Of a stretch of 64,000 bases of DNA, positions 37,301-44,620 are shown one piece after another (the stretch's first letter is position 1; every line of letters starts with the position of its first letter). The stretch is from SZUA-584 sp040768905 (GTDB lineage Bacteria; Bacillota; Clostridia; Christensenellales; SZUA-584). Position numbers and translations under genes: made by a program. Location: NCBI GenBank assembly GCA_040768905.1, contig JAXGMA010000001.1, forward strand, positions 2,170,001 through 2,234,000. The letters are read 5' to 3'. Below the pieces are notes generated by a model. The model searched no databases and was not told the DNA's origin. It was given only the letters and a program-made list of their open reading frames with translations.

Positions 37301-38723
37301 CATCTATGGTGGGTTTAATCAGCGGTTTTTCATTGGGGTATCGCGGTTCGAAGTACCGTTCGCTATCGATAAGCTCTCCGGTGCGTTTTGCGACTACCGC
37401 CCATGTCAGCTTGATTGGCTCATCCACAAAACCCGATATCTTGATTCCTTTGCTGTCATAATCCTCATAACCGCTTTTGGTTTGAGTAAAATAGACCGCT
37501 CCACCGCCGATACCGTATTCTTTTTTGAGAAAATCGGCTCTATCTTTATTAGCCGGATTCGCAAAGAAGAAGTCAATGATACGCTGTTTGCCGCCTGCAA
37601 ATCCGCTGCCCCTGAGCAATACGGTATCAATGGCGTCCTGCTCGGTTATCTCGTCAGTATCAGCTCCTGAATCAGATCGCTCTCGATCTCCATAATGCGC
37701 GTCTGCCAAAGGTTCTTCGGCGTCTGCTTTTTCATCTTCTCGACTTGGCTGTGCATCTGTAACTGCATCTGCTTCTCTAACTCCTTGCAATGGGGATACA
37801 GCGTCCCGCCCATGATCATCTGGTTGAAAAGTATCGGACAATTCTTCTCCAGATAATCTTTTCTCATCAGGCCATACTTCGTCAGCGGCTCGTCGATCTG
37901 CCCCCTGATCTGATGATCGGGATACAGCAGGCCGTCCGCTTCCCTGTAACTTAGTTCCATGTTGTTGATTGGCATGTCGGTTGCTCCTTTCTTCGCGCTC
38001 GATGGCTTTCACGGACAGTTCAATTTCTCTGAGTACCGTTTCAGAAATATCGCTGACCGCCGTACCTAAGAGTATCATAGCTGCGGCGGTATTGAAATTA
38101 TAGAGGTGAGAAAATTGATCATGGTCTTTTTTTCCGGCGTCCTTGTGGCACCGAAACCGCACCGTTGCAAGAATGCTCTCACGCAGCGTATCGCGCAGCA
38201 TGGCCGCGAGGTTCAAATCGTCCAAATCGGCTAAGAAGCTGTTTTCTTTGGCATATTTGAGTTCAGCCAGCAGCTCCGGCATGCTGTCTTCTATAAGACT
38301 GTCAATGACGGCATCGATGGTAGCGCCGAGATCAGCGGGGGAGATATCAAAGCTGTCGGCAAGCTCATTGCTGATCCTGTCCTGATACGCGTCGTTATAC
38401 GCCCAGATATACGGCATTTTAGCACCGTTGGTGTCCGAAATATCGAACACATAATGGAGCCGCGGGCTGCTGCTTTTGCGGTCGATAAGGGCAATGCCTT
38501 TGGAGCCGCGGTTGATGTAGCGGTGCATCTTATTGTTCCATAGGTCAAAGCTTGCTACCGCCGTTGCGTCGGGGCGCTGGGCGAAGACGAGCAGGCTGTC
38601 CCTGAAGCTGTATTTATACAGGTGCGCTGCAGACTTAAGGTATTCAAGCCAGCAGTCACGCCCCGACAGTTCTTTGAGCGTTTTGCTGAGCAATTCTTCA
38701 ATGTATCGCAATTTTTCTGCCAT
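31338..38723 (-). CDS. Giant methylase-like/SF2 helicase protein of conjugative elements (LtrC-like, 2461 aa)
   Basis: A 2461-residue multidomain protein. Domains in order: an ArdC-like N-terminal part (FRDSLLVFAQRPDATAVASF near residue 38); a low-complexity linker; several polyvalent-protein type segments (around 370-470 and 640-800); an N6-methylase-like domain with AdoMet motif EPVCGIGNFLG near 993 and VAVGNVPFGSYG where NPPY would be; then an SF2 helicase with Walker A HCVGAGKS near 1663, VDEAHSHKNL near 1828 and QRDGRILRQGN near 2161; and a coiled-coil C-terminus. Such proteins are common in Clostridia conjugative elements and are thought to help DNA processing or resist restriction. The ATG at 38723 follows GGGAGG. 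No frameshift is seen over 7.4 kb, so it is under selection. Confidence 0.88.
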   Translation of the reverse strand: MAEKLRYIEELLSKTLKELSGRDCWLEYLKSAAHLYKYSFRDSLLVFAQRPDATAVASFDLWNNKMHRYINRGSKGIALIDRKSSSPRLHYVFDISDTNGAKMPYIWAYNDAYQDRISNELADSFDISPADLGATIDAVIDSLIEDSMPELLAELKYAKENSFLADLDDLNLAAMLRDTLRESILATVRFRCHKDAGKKDHDQFSHLYNFNTAAAMILLGTAVSDISETVLREIELSVKAIEREERSNRHANQQHGTKLQGSGRPAVSRSSDQGADRRAADEVWPDEKRLSGEELSDTFQPDDHGRDAVSPLQGVREADAVTDAQPSREDEKADAEEPLADAHYGDRERSDSGADTDEITEQDAIDTVLLRGSGFAGGKQRIIDFFFANPANKDRADFLKKEYGIGGGAVYFTQTKSGYEDYDSKGIKISGFVDEPIKLTWAVVAKRTGELIDSERYFEPRYPNEKPLIKPTIDENTETIGADEAPFVIEAVPKETTLPDEKKRRTQSQMNFARLEAIAPHIMDKRYRHATLSADSFMDLSIEWIGDNRLAIAHYGKQNGDLMADPDMELIVDFDKKEVLPATYQNDYLGVYQEVYLENNQWSPKLSRELTSFLNTWLRNLEFQGHVLIRASYHDPYKESQPILFDDKGREYGFDIPDDLFSATRLSPPAARPEETTPQAESEQPSAFSADDSMNDVDPIVIRERLNSPEGQAEADRLLATAEKIAQESAVEPYERFAVVETEEGYAIWDDITDDYYVDDDGVTESFISEWQANAYLDEVRKAVSDKEAAEWLDVERSKNDAAKPKPLPYKQGDTVYLEDGKPFIIEKIGMFDIHLSDPSLTYPIMRAESKESFARLLERYPQSEKTQGERTNYHITDDNLGVGGAKEKYHRNIAAIKLLKQIENESRLATADEQEVLSQYVGWGGLAKAFDETDGAWSDEYAELKSLLDETEYKAARASTLNAHYTAPVVIKAIYKALESMGFSGGNILEPVCGIGNFLGLLPPSLSESNLYGVEIDSVSGRIAQQLYQRENIQITGFEHTAFQDNFFDVAVGNVPFGSYGVIDKRYAKHNFYIHDYFIAKCLDKVRPGGIAALITSKGTLDKQNSSVRKYLAQHAELVGAIRLPNNAFKANAGTEVTSDILFLKKRDSLQDIEPAWVQIGQTANGVPINQYYIDNPHMVLGKMVFWKGMYGNENETACIPFEDADLGEQLTDAISHIDAEIDDGYMMDEPDDYDTSIPADPNVKNYSFTVVDEKLYYRENARMVLFETNETAEKRIRGMLALSKTLHNLIDTQLEGHGDFEIRKAQSRLNSQYDEYVKEYGRINDRANRLAFSDDSDYYLLSSLEDIDEDGNFKGKADIFTKQTIRPRKAITHVDTSAEALAVSIGEKAKVDIGYMSALTGKEPQTVIEELKNVIFKDPLSDLNNPYDSFLTADEYLSGNVREKLKTGRLMAETHPEFAHHVPALEAVQPEDLEAADIEVKLGTVWIPAKYIEEFMFELLDTSYYAKHSINVSYSKYTGAWHVSNKSMDGDSIAAREAYGTSRINAYQIIEETLNQKNVRITDKVVHPDGKEEYVLNTKETFFAMQKQNLIRDAFKDWIFRDEDRRKYLVSYYNEHFNNIRPREYNGDHLVFEGMNPILELRPHQRNAVARQLYGGNTLLAHCVGAGKSFTMIAAAMESKRLGLSAKSMITVPNHLTEQIAAETLRLYPAAKVLVTTKKDFQQHNRKRFCSKIATGDYDIVIIGHSQFEKIPLSAQRQIRTLEREIDEITSAITYERRYSAQSFNVKQMERTKKALEKKLEQLNDQSRKDDVVTFEELGVDRLFVDEAHSHKNLFVVTKMRNVAGVQQTQAQKAMDMYMKCRYLDELTGGKGVTFATGTPISNSMVEMFTMQRYLQRHELEHRDLYHFDNWASVFGEAQAAYEVAPEGNRFRIKTRFNRFYNLPELISMFKETADIQTGDMLDLPIPKLKGEKTQTIITKPTDFQRKMILELGDRADSVRNGQVDASQDNMLVITNDGRKIALDQRLANPCLPDDPNSKVNALMRNVYDIWEREAANKGAQIVFCDLSTPKFNGEFNVYEDLKKKWVDKGIPAEHIAFIHEAKNEKQKAALFAKVRSGEIRIILGSTYMMGSGVNIQDRLKAVHHADVGWKPADMAQRDGRILRQGNTYEEVEIYRYITENTFDSYSWQLLEQKQRFISQIMTSKAPVRSMDDIDEAVLSYAEVKALATGNPLIKERMELDVEVGKLRILKAEHKNRLYRLQEQISTTLPEKIRAIELRISGYEADIQTAMPHQTRDFEMTLNGTLYDEKKSAGEMLLAFAKQAFQLGGQVIGTYKGFDMTINTESLLRTEPYIELRGAITHQVYLGDDALGNMTRLDNAINAFGVTLDNLRHDLESTKIQLENAKKEVEKPFAQEFELKQKTARLDELTHELAMDTKDVAMEIGGDDAPEEAIADMER

Positions 38724-38779
38724 CAGTAGCCTCCCTTTTATCCCTTTTTTCTGTTTTGCGAAATAGCTCCGCCAAGGCG

Positions 38780-39589
38780 CTAACGTTCAAGAGAATCGTC
38801 TTGGGGTGGCGTCGGCTTGTATGCGAGGACAGCCTGATCAACGCTCTTTTGGAAGCTGTCCTTTTCCTTATCGCTGAACATCTGCGAATACCGATTTTTC
38901 TGTTCTTCGGTCAGCGACACGAAACAGCGACGGCCATTCATGCTGGCAATAACGATGGTGCCGTAATATGGCTTTCCGTCAATCGTTCTGTTGAATGGCA
39001 GCCCTGATTCACGGCCTTTCGCGTTCGCCACGACAACAGCTAAATCTTTGAACGGATACCACACCGCCGTGTTGCCGCCCACTTCCTCACAGATAGAGTA
39101 CGGTTCGCAAAATATTCGCGATTCATATGGCGGTTTCTGCGGCTCGATGATCAGCACGCCTACCTTTGCGTATTTATCCACATCGGGGACAGCATTAAGC
39201 TTATCCTTGATACTTTCGATATGCTGGAGCAGTTTTTTGTCGTTATAGTCAATGGTATCGCTTCTGTCGTATTCCATAAGGGCCTTGTAGATAACGGCCA
39301 TTTCATCGGGGCTAAAAAGCCGCGCTTCGTCCACCAACTCTGAACGCCGTGCGAAATCCTCTTTTGCAGCCTGTAGATTATTGGCGAAGTAATGCCCAAG
39401 GGCGACGCTGCCGTCATACTGTTTACGCCAAGTGATATACTCCGTGCGCTCACGCTCATTCACGTGAAATGTGCGTTCGGCCAGCACGTATTTATCGGTT
39501 TCTGCCAGCAACTTGCATCCTTTAGGCAGCGTGACGGGCGGCTGCTTTATATCGTTGTTTTTCATTATGGTATCTGCTTTCGTATCCAT
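38780..39589 (-). CDS. Conserved element protein, unknown function (269 aa)
   Basis: A 269-residue soluble protein with no signal peptide. Visible parts are a beta-rich segment (LLAETDKYVLAERTFHVNER), a helical middle (FARRSELVDEARLFSPDEMA), and a part beginning YAKVGVLIIEPQKPPYESRI that resembles the YodL-like or other polyvalent accessory domains of conjugative elements. I do not assign a function. The ATG at 39589 follows AGGAGCGGAATC and is preferred over an upstream in-frame ATG at 39631 without a ribosome site. It lies 56 bases before the giant helicase gene and probably shares its transcript. Confidence 0.68.
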   Translation of the reverse strand: MDTKADTIMKNNDIKQPPVTLPKGCKLLAETDKYVLAERTFHVNERERTEYITWRKQYDGSVALGHYFANNLQAAKEDFARRSELVDEARLFSPDEMAVIYKALMEYDRSDTIDYNDKKLLQHIESIKDKLNAVPDVDKYAKVGVLIIEPQKPPYESRIFCEPYSICEEVGGNTAVWYPFKDLAVVVANAKGRESGLPFNRTIDGKPYYGTIVIASMNGRRCFVSLTEEQKNRYSQMFSDKEKDSFQKSVDQAVLAYKPTPPQDDSLER

Positions 39590-39610
39590 GATTCCGCTCC
39601 TTTTCTTATG

Positions 39611-39672
39611 AATTGATGCGTCAGTCCTCAACGGAAGGCCGACGCATCAATTGAGGGCATGATACCCTCAAT
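39611..39672 (-). promoter_or_regulatory. Two adjacent, partly overlapping hairpins
   Basis: AATTGATGCGTC (39611-39622) pairs with GACGCATCAATT (39641-39652), a perfect 12-bp stem. A second stem, ATTGAGGG (39650-39657) with CCCTCAAT (39665-39672), shares its first bases and contains the stop codon of the upstream gene. Mutually exclusive folding is possible, as in an attenuator, between the 178-residue gene and the 269-residue gene. Confidence 0.5.
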
Positions 39673-40204
39673 CATCTGGGAACTGCCGTTTTCGCCGCAT
39701 TTGCAGCAGATATGCATATACGCATGTCTTGCCGCTTCTCGTTGCAATGCGTTTACAGAACCGAGCGCTTGAAAAGCGCGTGGCGAACAGCCGGTTGCAG
39801 TAGGCGCAGCGCTTATACATAAGCTTATACAGGTAGATGTTGGTCAGCAGCAGGCATATGAGACGATGGATATCGTCAAAGAAATACACACTGCACAGCT
39901 TATTTTCGATGAAGACATTTTGGTATGCATACTTCTCAGCGAAGATGAACGCAAAATCCTTCTCGATGAGCGTGGTAATATCGGTATGCAGATAATCGTC
40001 GCATTGCTCAAGCAACGCTGTGACCTTATTTTTTAAACGCCCATCGATTGTGACCACGCTGCCACCATCCACGATGGCGTTTCCATACAGCAGGTCGATA
40101 AGGCAATTGCCAAAGCGATACGCCTTTTCCTTGATGGGCTTGCCGTCATCTGTTTTGATGGATAAAATCTCGATATGTCTGTCCGTGTAATAAGTGATCT
40201 TCAT
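39668..40204 (-). CDS. Putative zinc-binding element protein (DUF6076-like), 178 aa
   Basis: A 178-residue protein whose C-terminal quarter carries a Cys-rich motif: C133-x2-C136, C150 and C161 (CAYCNRLFATRF then ARFCKRIATRSGKTC), the look of a zinc finger. The N-terminal part (about 1-120) is mixed alpha/beta and probably mediates protein contacts. It resembles small proteins annotated DUF6076 in Clostridia elements; I am not certain of that family name. The ATG at 40204 follows AAGGAAAAC. A strong intrinsic terminator lies immediately upstream, so it starts a new transcript leading to the giant helicase. Confidence 0.65.
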   Translation of the reverse strand: MKITYYTDRHIEILSIKTDDGKPIKEKAYRFGNCLIDLLYGNAIVDGGSVVTIDGRLKNKVTALLEQCDDYLHTDITTLIEKDFAFIFAEKYAYQNVFIENKLCSVYFFDDIHRLICLLLTNIYLYKLMYKRCAYCNRLFATRFSSARFCKRIATRSGKTCVYAYLLQMRRKRQFPDD

Positions 40205-40225
40205 TAGTTTTCCTTTCTGTTAAAT

Positions 40226-40260
40226 AGAAAAAGGGCGGCCAATCCGAAGATCAGCCGCCC
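40226..40260 (-). terminator. Intrinsic terminator ending the Tad pilus transcript
   Basis: GGGCGGC (40233-40239) pairs with GCCGCCC (40254-40260), and on the minus strand the stem is followed by TTTTTCTATTT. It separates the prepilin peptidase and small membrane protein genes from the DNA-processing genes. Confidence 0.8.
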
Positions 40261-40272
40261 GTCTCTATTCGC

Positions 40273-40362
40273 TTATTTTCTTCTCTTTCTGATGCGCAGA
40301 AACACAATCCCACCGCCGATAAATAGCAGCATGGCGATAGCCAAAAAAGACTTCAAATCCAT
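40273..40362 (-). CDS. 29-residue single-span membrane peptide
   Basis: A very short gene encoding 29 residues: one hydrophobic segment (FLAIAMLLFIGGGIVFL) followed by a positively charged tail RIRKRRK. The ribosome site GGAGG lies seven bases before the ATG at 40362, and an intrinsic terminator follows 13 bases after the stop, so it is a real expressed unit by context. It lies 64 bases after the prepilin peptidase gene. The charge pattern predicts an N-out/C-in span. Possible roles are a pilus assembly aid or membrane regulator; neither is shown. It could also be a non-functional short frame, but the ribosome site and terminator argue against that. Confidence 0.6.
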   Translation of the reverse strand: MDLKSFLAIAMLLFIGGGIVFLRIRKRRK

Positions 40363-40426
40363 CCGTTTTCCTCCTTCAAACATATTTATTTTTGCGAAAT
40401 AGCTGTAACCAGCCGCTATCTCGCTT

Positions 40427-40885
40427 TCAAACAAGAGCATTCAGATAGCCCGCTATTGTTGCGACAATCGCACCAAATGCCAGAACCGGTGCGAAGGGTA
40501 TTCTTTGTTTCAGCGATTTTTTCTGTACCCATGAACGGACAATAAGGGCAATCATGACCGGAACCATGAGCATAAAGGCGATTATTGTATTGAGCAATCC
40601 AAGATACAGGCTGATACCCATAAGGAGCTTCACATCGCCCGCACCCATGACGTTTTTGAGCCATGCGATAAAAAAGGGAATACACAGTGCCATTCCTGCC
40701 GGGTAGAGCCACCATGCGCTGCCGGATATGATCAGAAAAACTGTATGTGCCAGCCCCAGGCACAGCAGCAGGGTGACGGACACGTTTGAAACGGTACGCG
40801 TCCGGATGTCCGTGTATGCGCACCATACAAGAAGGGCAATAAAAAAAGCATCCATCAGGATGCGCAGAATGATATTCATATTCAC
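40427..40885 (-). CDS. tadV: Prepilin peptidase (A24 family, TadV/CpaA)
   Basis: A 152-residue membrane aspartic peptidase that cleaves and may methylate type IV prepilin-like proteins. The two catalytic aspartates are in CAYTDIRTRTVSN (D26) and VMGAGDVKLLMG (the GxGD motif near residue 84). Four to five membrane segments; the long N-terminal methylase domain of larger PilD proteins is absent, as in TadV/CpaA. The ATG at 40885 follows GAGGTGAAT. It belongs with the Tad genes at 44.6-53.1 kb but is separated from them by the AT-rich ATPase/methyltransferase pair, so an insertion has split the locus. Confidence 0.9.
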   Translation of the reverse strand: MNMNIILRILMDAFFIALLVWCAYTDIRTRTVSNVSVTLLLCLGLAHTVFLIISGSAWWLYPAGMALCIPFFIAWLKNVMGAGDVKLLMGISLYLGLLNTIIAFMLMVPVMIALIVRSWVQKKSLKQRIPFAPVLAFGAIVATIAGYLNALV

Positions 40886-40979
40886 CTCATTGACCCTTTT
40901 TTTAAGGGTAAGTCACATATGCTCAAAATGGGGTCAGTTGAGCAATTTCAGAAAACCATAGTTTAATATGGATAAGGGG

Positions 40980-42185
40980 TTAAAGCCTTTGCATAACAAT
41001 TACATATTCTTCATTCATGGATGATACAGAACTATTCTTTACTGTTGAGACTCTTTTGGGAATACGCTTTGATACTATTTCTCGCTTGGCCATTTCTTTT
41101 TCTTTATATCCTTTATCCTTTAAAAACTGAATCGTTATTTTTGTAAGATTAATACACACACCATCTACCGTTCTATTTCCTAAAGTCATAACTATTTCTG
41201 AATTTGTTACTCTACTAATTTGGTCTAAGAATTCAAAATAACCAGAGAAAAAGCGAATAACTTTTCTATGCTTGTATTCTGATATATTGTTAATGAATGG
41301 TATTAACTCGATAAAATCCTTTTCTCTTTTATCCGTTTTCTGATATGGGCCTCCTAAACTTTTTGAATCAATTATACTGAAGCTATCTAATTCCCATCCT
41401 TCTAAATCTAAATCTTTAGAATCAATCCATAATAACGGTAATATTGAAAATTGTCCGTATGGAACTGTAGTTGCATTTTCGCCATAAGGCGGAGAAGTAA
41501 TGCATATATCAAATTCGTTATCTTTGATATTTCTAAGATACTCTATGGCATCTCCTTTTACTAATGTAAATGAATTATAGTTATTTAGAAATAATTTATA
41601 ACATTTTTCAATCGACGAAAAATAATCTGATATAAGATTGTTCTCAATCTTGGTTATATTATTTTCTTGCTTAGTGTGTAGCTTATATGTTGAGCTTCGA
41701 GTGTTACTATATTTTCTTATAATGTTAAGTAGCATATACCAAAAAAACATGCGATTAAACTTATCTTCAATCTTAAGTATTGCTGACCTAATTTTAGATA
41801 ACTCAAATATAATATCATCTCTAAACCATTTGTGTATATTCGTAAAATCATGTAATTGCCCTTCATAATCCCTAAGACTATCTTTTAAAGATTCAATATC
41901 GTTTTCTATGTTTTTTGAAACCCCTTGTAGTTTTACCTTTGTAATAAGATTGGCTAGCGGATTAATATCACAGCCATATAGTTGAATATTATCTGAAAGT
42001 CTTGAGGCTTCATATAAGGCAGTCCCAGAACCGTGGAATGGGTCAATTATTTTTATTTTTTTATTACGATTGATTATTTCAGAAAGTAAGTCTTTTTGAA
42101 CAGGTGCAATCATAACAGCAGGATATAAAGCAGTGCCATGGATATCATGACTATTTCTGTAATTTTTATATGCAATATCTCGCAT
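40980..42185 (-). CDS. DNA methyltransferase of the AT-rich insert
   Basis: A 401-residue AdoMet-dependent DNA methylase, AT-rich and unlike the surrounding genes in composition. AdoMet motif I is DPFHGSGT at residues 48-55, then YGCDINPLANLITKVKL. Catalytic motif IV is ICITSPPYG near residue 229-237. The I-before-IV order excludes the type III/beta arrangement of the other methylase in this window. SPPY is typical of N4-cytosine or N6-adenine enzymes; which base is not decidable. The ATG at 42185 (GGAG seven bases before) lies 15 bases after the ATPase stop, so the two genes form one operon. No separate nuclease gene is present; the partner ATPase or an unrecognised domain may supply the effector. 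Confidence 0.85.
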   Translation of the reverse strand: MRDIAYKNYRNSHDIHGTALYPAVMIAPVQKDLLSEIINRNKKIKIIDPFHGSGTALYEASRLSDNIQLYGCDINPLANLITKVKLQGVSKNIENDIESLKDSLRDYEGQLHDFTNIHKWFRDDIIFELSKIRSAILKIEDKFNRMFFWYMLLNIIRKYSNTRSSTYKLHTKQENNITKIENNLISDYFSSIEKCYKLFLNNYNSFTLVKGDAIEYLRNIKDNEFDICITSPPYGENATTVPYGQFSILPLLWIDSKDLDLEGWELDSFSIIDSKSLGGPYQKTDKREKDFIELIPFINNISEYKHRKVIRFFSGYFEFLDQISRVTNSEIVMTLGNRTVDGVCINLTKITIQFLKDKGYKEKEMAKREIVSKRIPKRVSTVKNSSVSSMNEEYVIVMQRL

Positions 42186-42200
42186 TATGTACTCCAAACA

Positions 42201-44375
42201 CTATATTATCGTAATTTGCCAAGGCTGTCCCAACGAAGACCAATTAATATTATGATTATTCAACAATTCATTTACAATAACTAAGAATAATCCTGCCGCA
42301 TTCCCTATGCTTTTTATATCACTATCAAACAATGAACCCGTAGATCTATGTGCACCTAAATGGCATTTCTTAACTATAGTTTTAAAATCGATAGTCCTCA
42401 ATTCATTGGTAAATTGCTGATAATCACCCGATCTTCCCAACCCAGCTAGAATACAGTTTATTAAACTAGCATCACCTAAAATAGATATAATTAGATTTGC
42501 AACTTTACCAGTAAGCTTGTCATCCCTATATCCAGGTGCTTTTATAAAATTAACTAGCCCAGCCATCTCTAATTCATATATTGATAGTTCAAAGAGAGCA
42601 CGCAATGAACATGCGATTACTTCACTATAAGAAGTTTTGTATTTAGAATATAAACTTTCAATCTGAGGTAATAAATCTGTTATAGGATTATTTCTGAATG
42701 TAACACTATATGAATTAATCGCTTTATTTGGAATAAGTACACGTCTAGAATCCGATGCTTGTAAAGAATCATTTTCCATATTTAATCTCATACAAGAATC
42801 ATGTCTTCCTGTTCGCGGGTCAATATATGTATACATAACAACCTTTTGGCATGCATCAATAATAGATGCCATTACTCCTTGTACTACATTGACCCCGTCA
42901 ATTGTAATCTGTATATCTTCAAAAGTTATAGCGCGACCTAGACTGTCTACCGCACGTACAATATAGTTCTTAAGGTCTATTTGACCTGTAGGGGTTGTTA
43001 ATGTTTCTTCTTCTACAACTTCTAATACTACTGGTCTTAGTCTTTCAGAAGTTGTTCCATTACACCCTTGATTGTTATTGGCATCAGAATTACTATCATT
43101 ATCGTTTTTTGTAGAAGTATCTTGCGAATTATCTTTCTCACTTTCTGCAGAAGTCTCTTCTGAACTGTCATTCTCACTGTTTGACGATTTATCCTCATCA
43201 TTAGCGCCCTCCGTTTGGGCTTCTTCATTGTTATTTCTATTTTTTAATTCATCTTTAATTTCCGAACAGCTTTTTTGAATTTGTTTGTTTAGATCTTCAA
43301 GAACTTTGCGTATTGATGCTGTTAATTCATTTTCCTGAAATTGTGTTCTATCGGAATTAAACTGGATATCCTTATCATCACTTATAATTTCTACATATCC
43401 AATCATTTGGGGTAATGAAATACCGCTTTGCGAATACCGCAGCAATTCGGGGTCAAACAGCGAAAAATTATTAAAAAGATTCTTATTTATAAATATCAAG
43501 GGCGTTATTTTTGTTTCATTTATTATGAATAATTTATCTGGATCATTTCTCCTTCTAGCACGATAAAAATCAAAAATCATAAGTTCTAAAGATAAAGTAT
43601 ATCGATTATTTAAACATGGATCAAAGGATATTGTTCTATCTGCTGTTGTCGACGAACCATATCTATAATGTTGTTTATAAATGATATTTATATTTTGTGA
43701 AATTGAAGAATATGTAACTTTAAAAAACTGATATTCTTGATAGTAGGGTTCTAAAGATAAATTTTCCTTTGTTTGGTATTTATCACCGTCAATTTCTAGT
43801 TTGATGATAAATTTACTATCAATAAAAGAGTTAAGAATTTTATCTCTATTCATTTGATTTAATAAGTATTCTTTAAGATAAATTGTATTATAATCGTTCC
43901 TGAGCTCAATTTCGATTTTTGTTCCTATATCCATATCAGTAGTATCTTCTTCAGATATAGAGACTATATATTCTGTTATATCCTCTAATTTTAAGACATC
44001 TTGATAATTAATACTAAAAGATCTCTTTTTATCTTTTGTAGTCGTCCATTTAACTACATCACCAAATTTGAATACTGATAGAAACCCTAGACCTTTTGAG
44101 CCTTGAATATATCTTCCTGTTTTGGGGTTTATCTGCCCATATTTTTTTGTACTTTTAGCTATTTGAAGAAGAACGTTAATATCGCCTTCATCCATTCCTT
44201 CTCCATTGTCAGAAATAATCAATTTTCTATTATTCGTATTCAATTCAACTGAGACCATTGGCGCGCCAGCATCGTAAGAATTCTTAATAAGTTCATTAAA
44301 AGCAATAATTGGTGAAGGTATTTTTTCTGAAAGCTCCTCTATTACTTTACCTGCTACCTTTAATTTTTTATCCAT
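42201..44375 (-). CDS. GHKL/MORC-like ATPase of the AT-rich insert
   Basis: A 724-residue protein. The N-terminal GHKL ATPase domain has the N box NELIKNSYDAG (27-37), DNGEGMD (56-62) and GSKGLGF (92-98), the Hsp90/MutL/MORC pattern. An S5-like transducer region follows to about 370. Next comes a highly acidic Ser/Asn/Asp/Glu-rich linker (about 375-440). The C-terminal part (about 545-720) is helical, with SLRALFELSIYELE and KKCHLGAHRSTGSLF segments that recall HEPN-type or DUF4145 helices. Prokaryotic MORC-like ATPases are known beside methyltransferases in predicted restriction systems. The ATG at 44375 follows GAGGTATCAATA. I infer a DNA-clamp role in a two-gene defence system. Confidence 0.8.
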   Translation of the reverse strand: MDKKLKVAGKVIEELSEKIPSPIIAFNELIKNSYDAGAPMVSVELNTNNRKLIISDNGEGMDEGDINVLLQIAKSTKKYGQINPKTGRYIQGSKGLGFLSVFKFGDVVKWTTTKDKKRSFSINYQDVLKLEDITEYIVSISEEDTTDMDIGTKIEIELRNDYNTIYLKEYLLNQMNRDKILNSFIDSKFIIKLEIDGDKYQTKENLSLEPYYQEYQFFKVTYSSISQNINIIYKQHYRYGSSTTADRTISFDPCLNNRYTLSLELMIFDFYRARRRNDPDKLFIINETKITPLIFINKNLFNNFSLFDPELLRYSQSGISLPQMIGYVEIISDDKDIQFNSDRTQFQENELTASIRKVLEDLNKQIQKSCSEIKDELKNRNNNEEAQTEGANDEDKSSNSENDSSEETSAESEKDNSQDTSTKNDNDSNSDANNNQGCNGTTSERLRPVVLEVVEEETLTTPTGQIDLKNYIVRAVDSLGRAITFEDIQITIDGVNVVQGVMASIIDACQKVVMYTYIDPRTGRHDSCMRLNMENDSLQASDSRRVLIPNKAINSYSVTFRNNPITDLLPQIESLYSKYKTSYSEVIACSLRALFELSIYELEMAGLVNFIKAPGYRDDKLTGKVANLIISILGDASLINCILAGLGRSGDYQQFTNELRTIDFKTIVKKCHLGAHRSTGSLFDSDIKSIGNAAGLFLVIVNELLNNHNINWSSLGQPWQITII

Positions 44376-44620
44376 TATTGATACCTCACAATGATTATGA
44401 TTGCTATTTAAAACTTACTGACTTCGCAAAATCCAACGGAATCATAAATATCATATTATAGACATTATATACCACTCCCAAGAGAATGAACAGATTAAAT
44501 AATGTATTCATAATCAATAGTTCATGATTGTCACATTCCCATCACAATCAAATATGGGTTACAATATGTATATTATAACATGCCCTACAGCCCTGCACCA
44601 TAGGGCATGTTGCTCGTCCG
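44376..44620. promoter_or_regulatory. AT-rich leader of the ATPase/methyltransferase pair
   Basis: About 245 bases with no gene. It holds a terminator-like hairpin at 44577-44611 and, on the minus strand, a TATAAT near 44460 with no good -35. It is the right-hand seam of the AT-rich insert. Confidence 0.4.
44577..44611 (-). terminator. Hairpin after the CARDB surface protein gene
   Basis: AACATGCCCTA (44577-44587) and TAGGGCATGTT (44601-44611) form a perfect 11-bp stem 10 bases past the surface-protein stop. No T-tract follows, so efficiency as a terminator is uncertain. Confidence 0.55.

Noticed and set aside
40416..40826. Alternative frame over the prepilin peptidase gene
   Set aside because: It is a same-strand shadow of tadV, without the peptidase motifs or a ribosome site.
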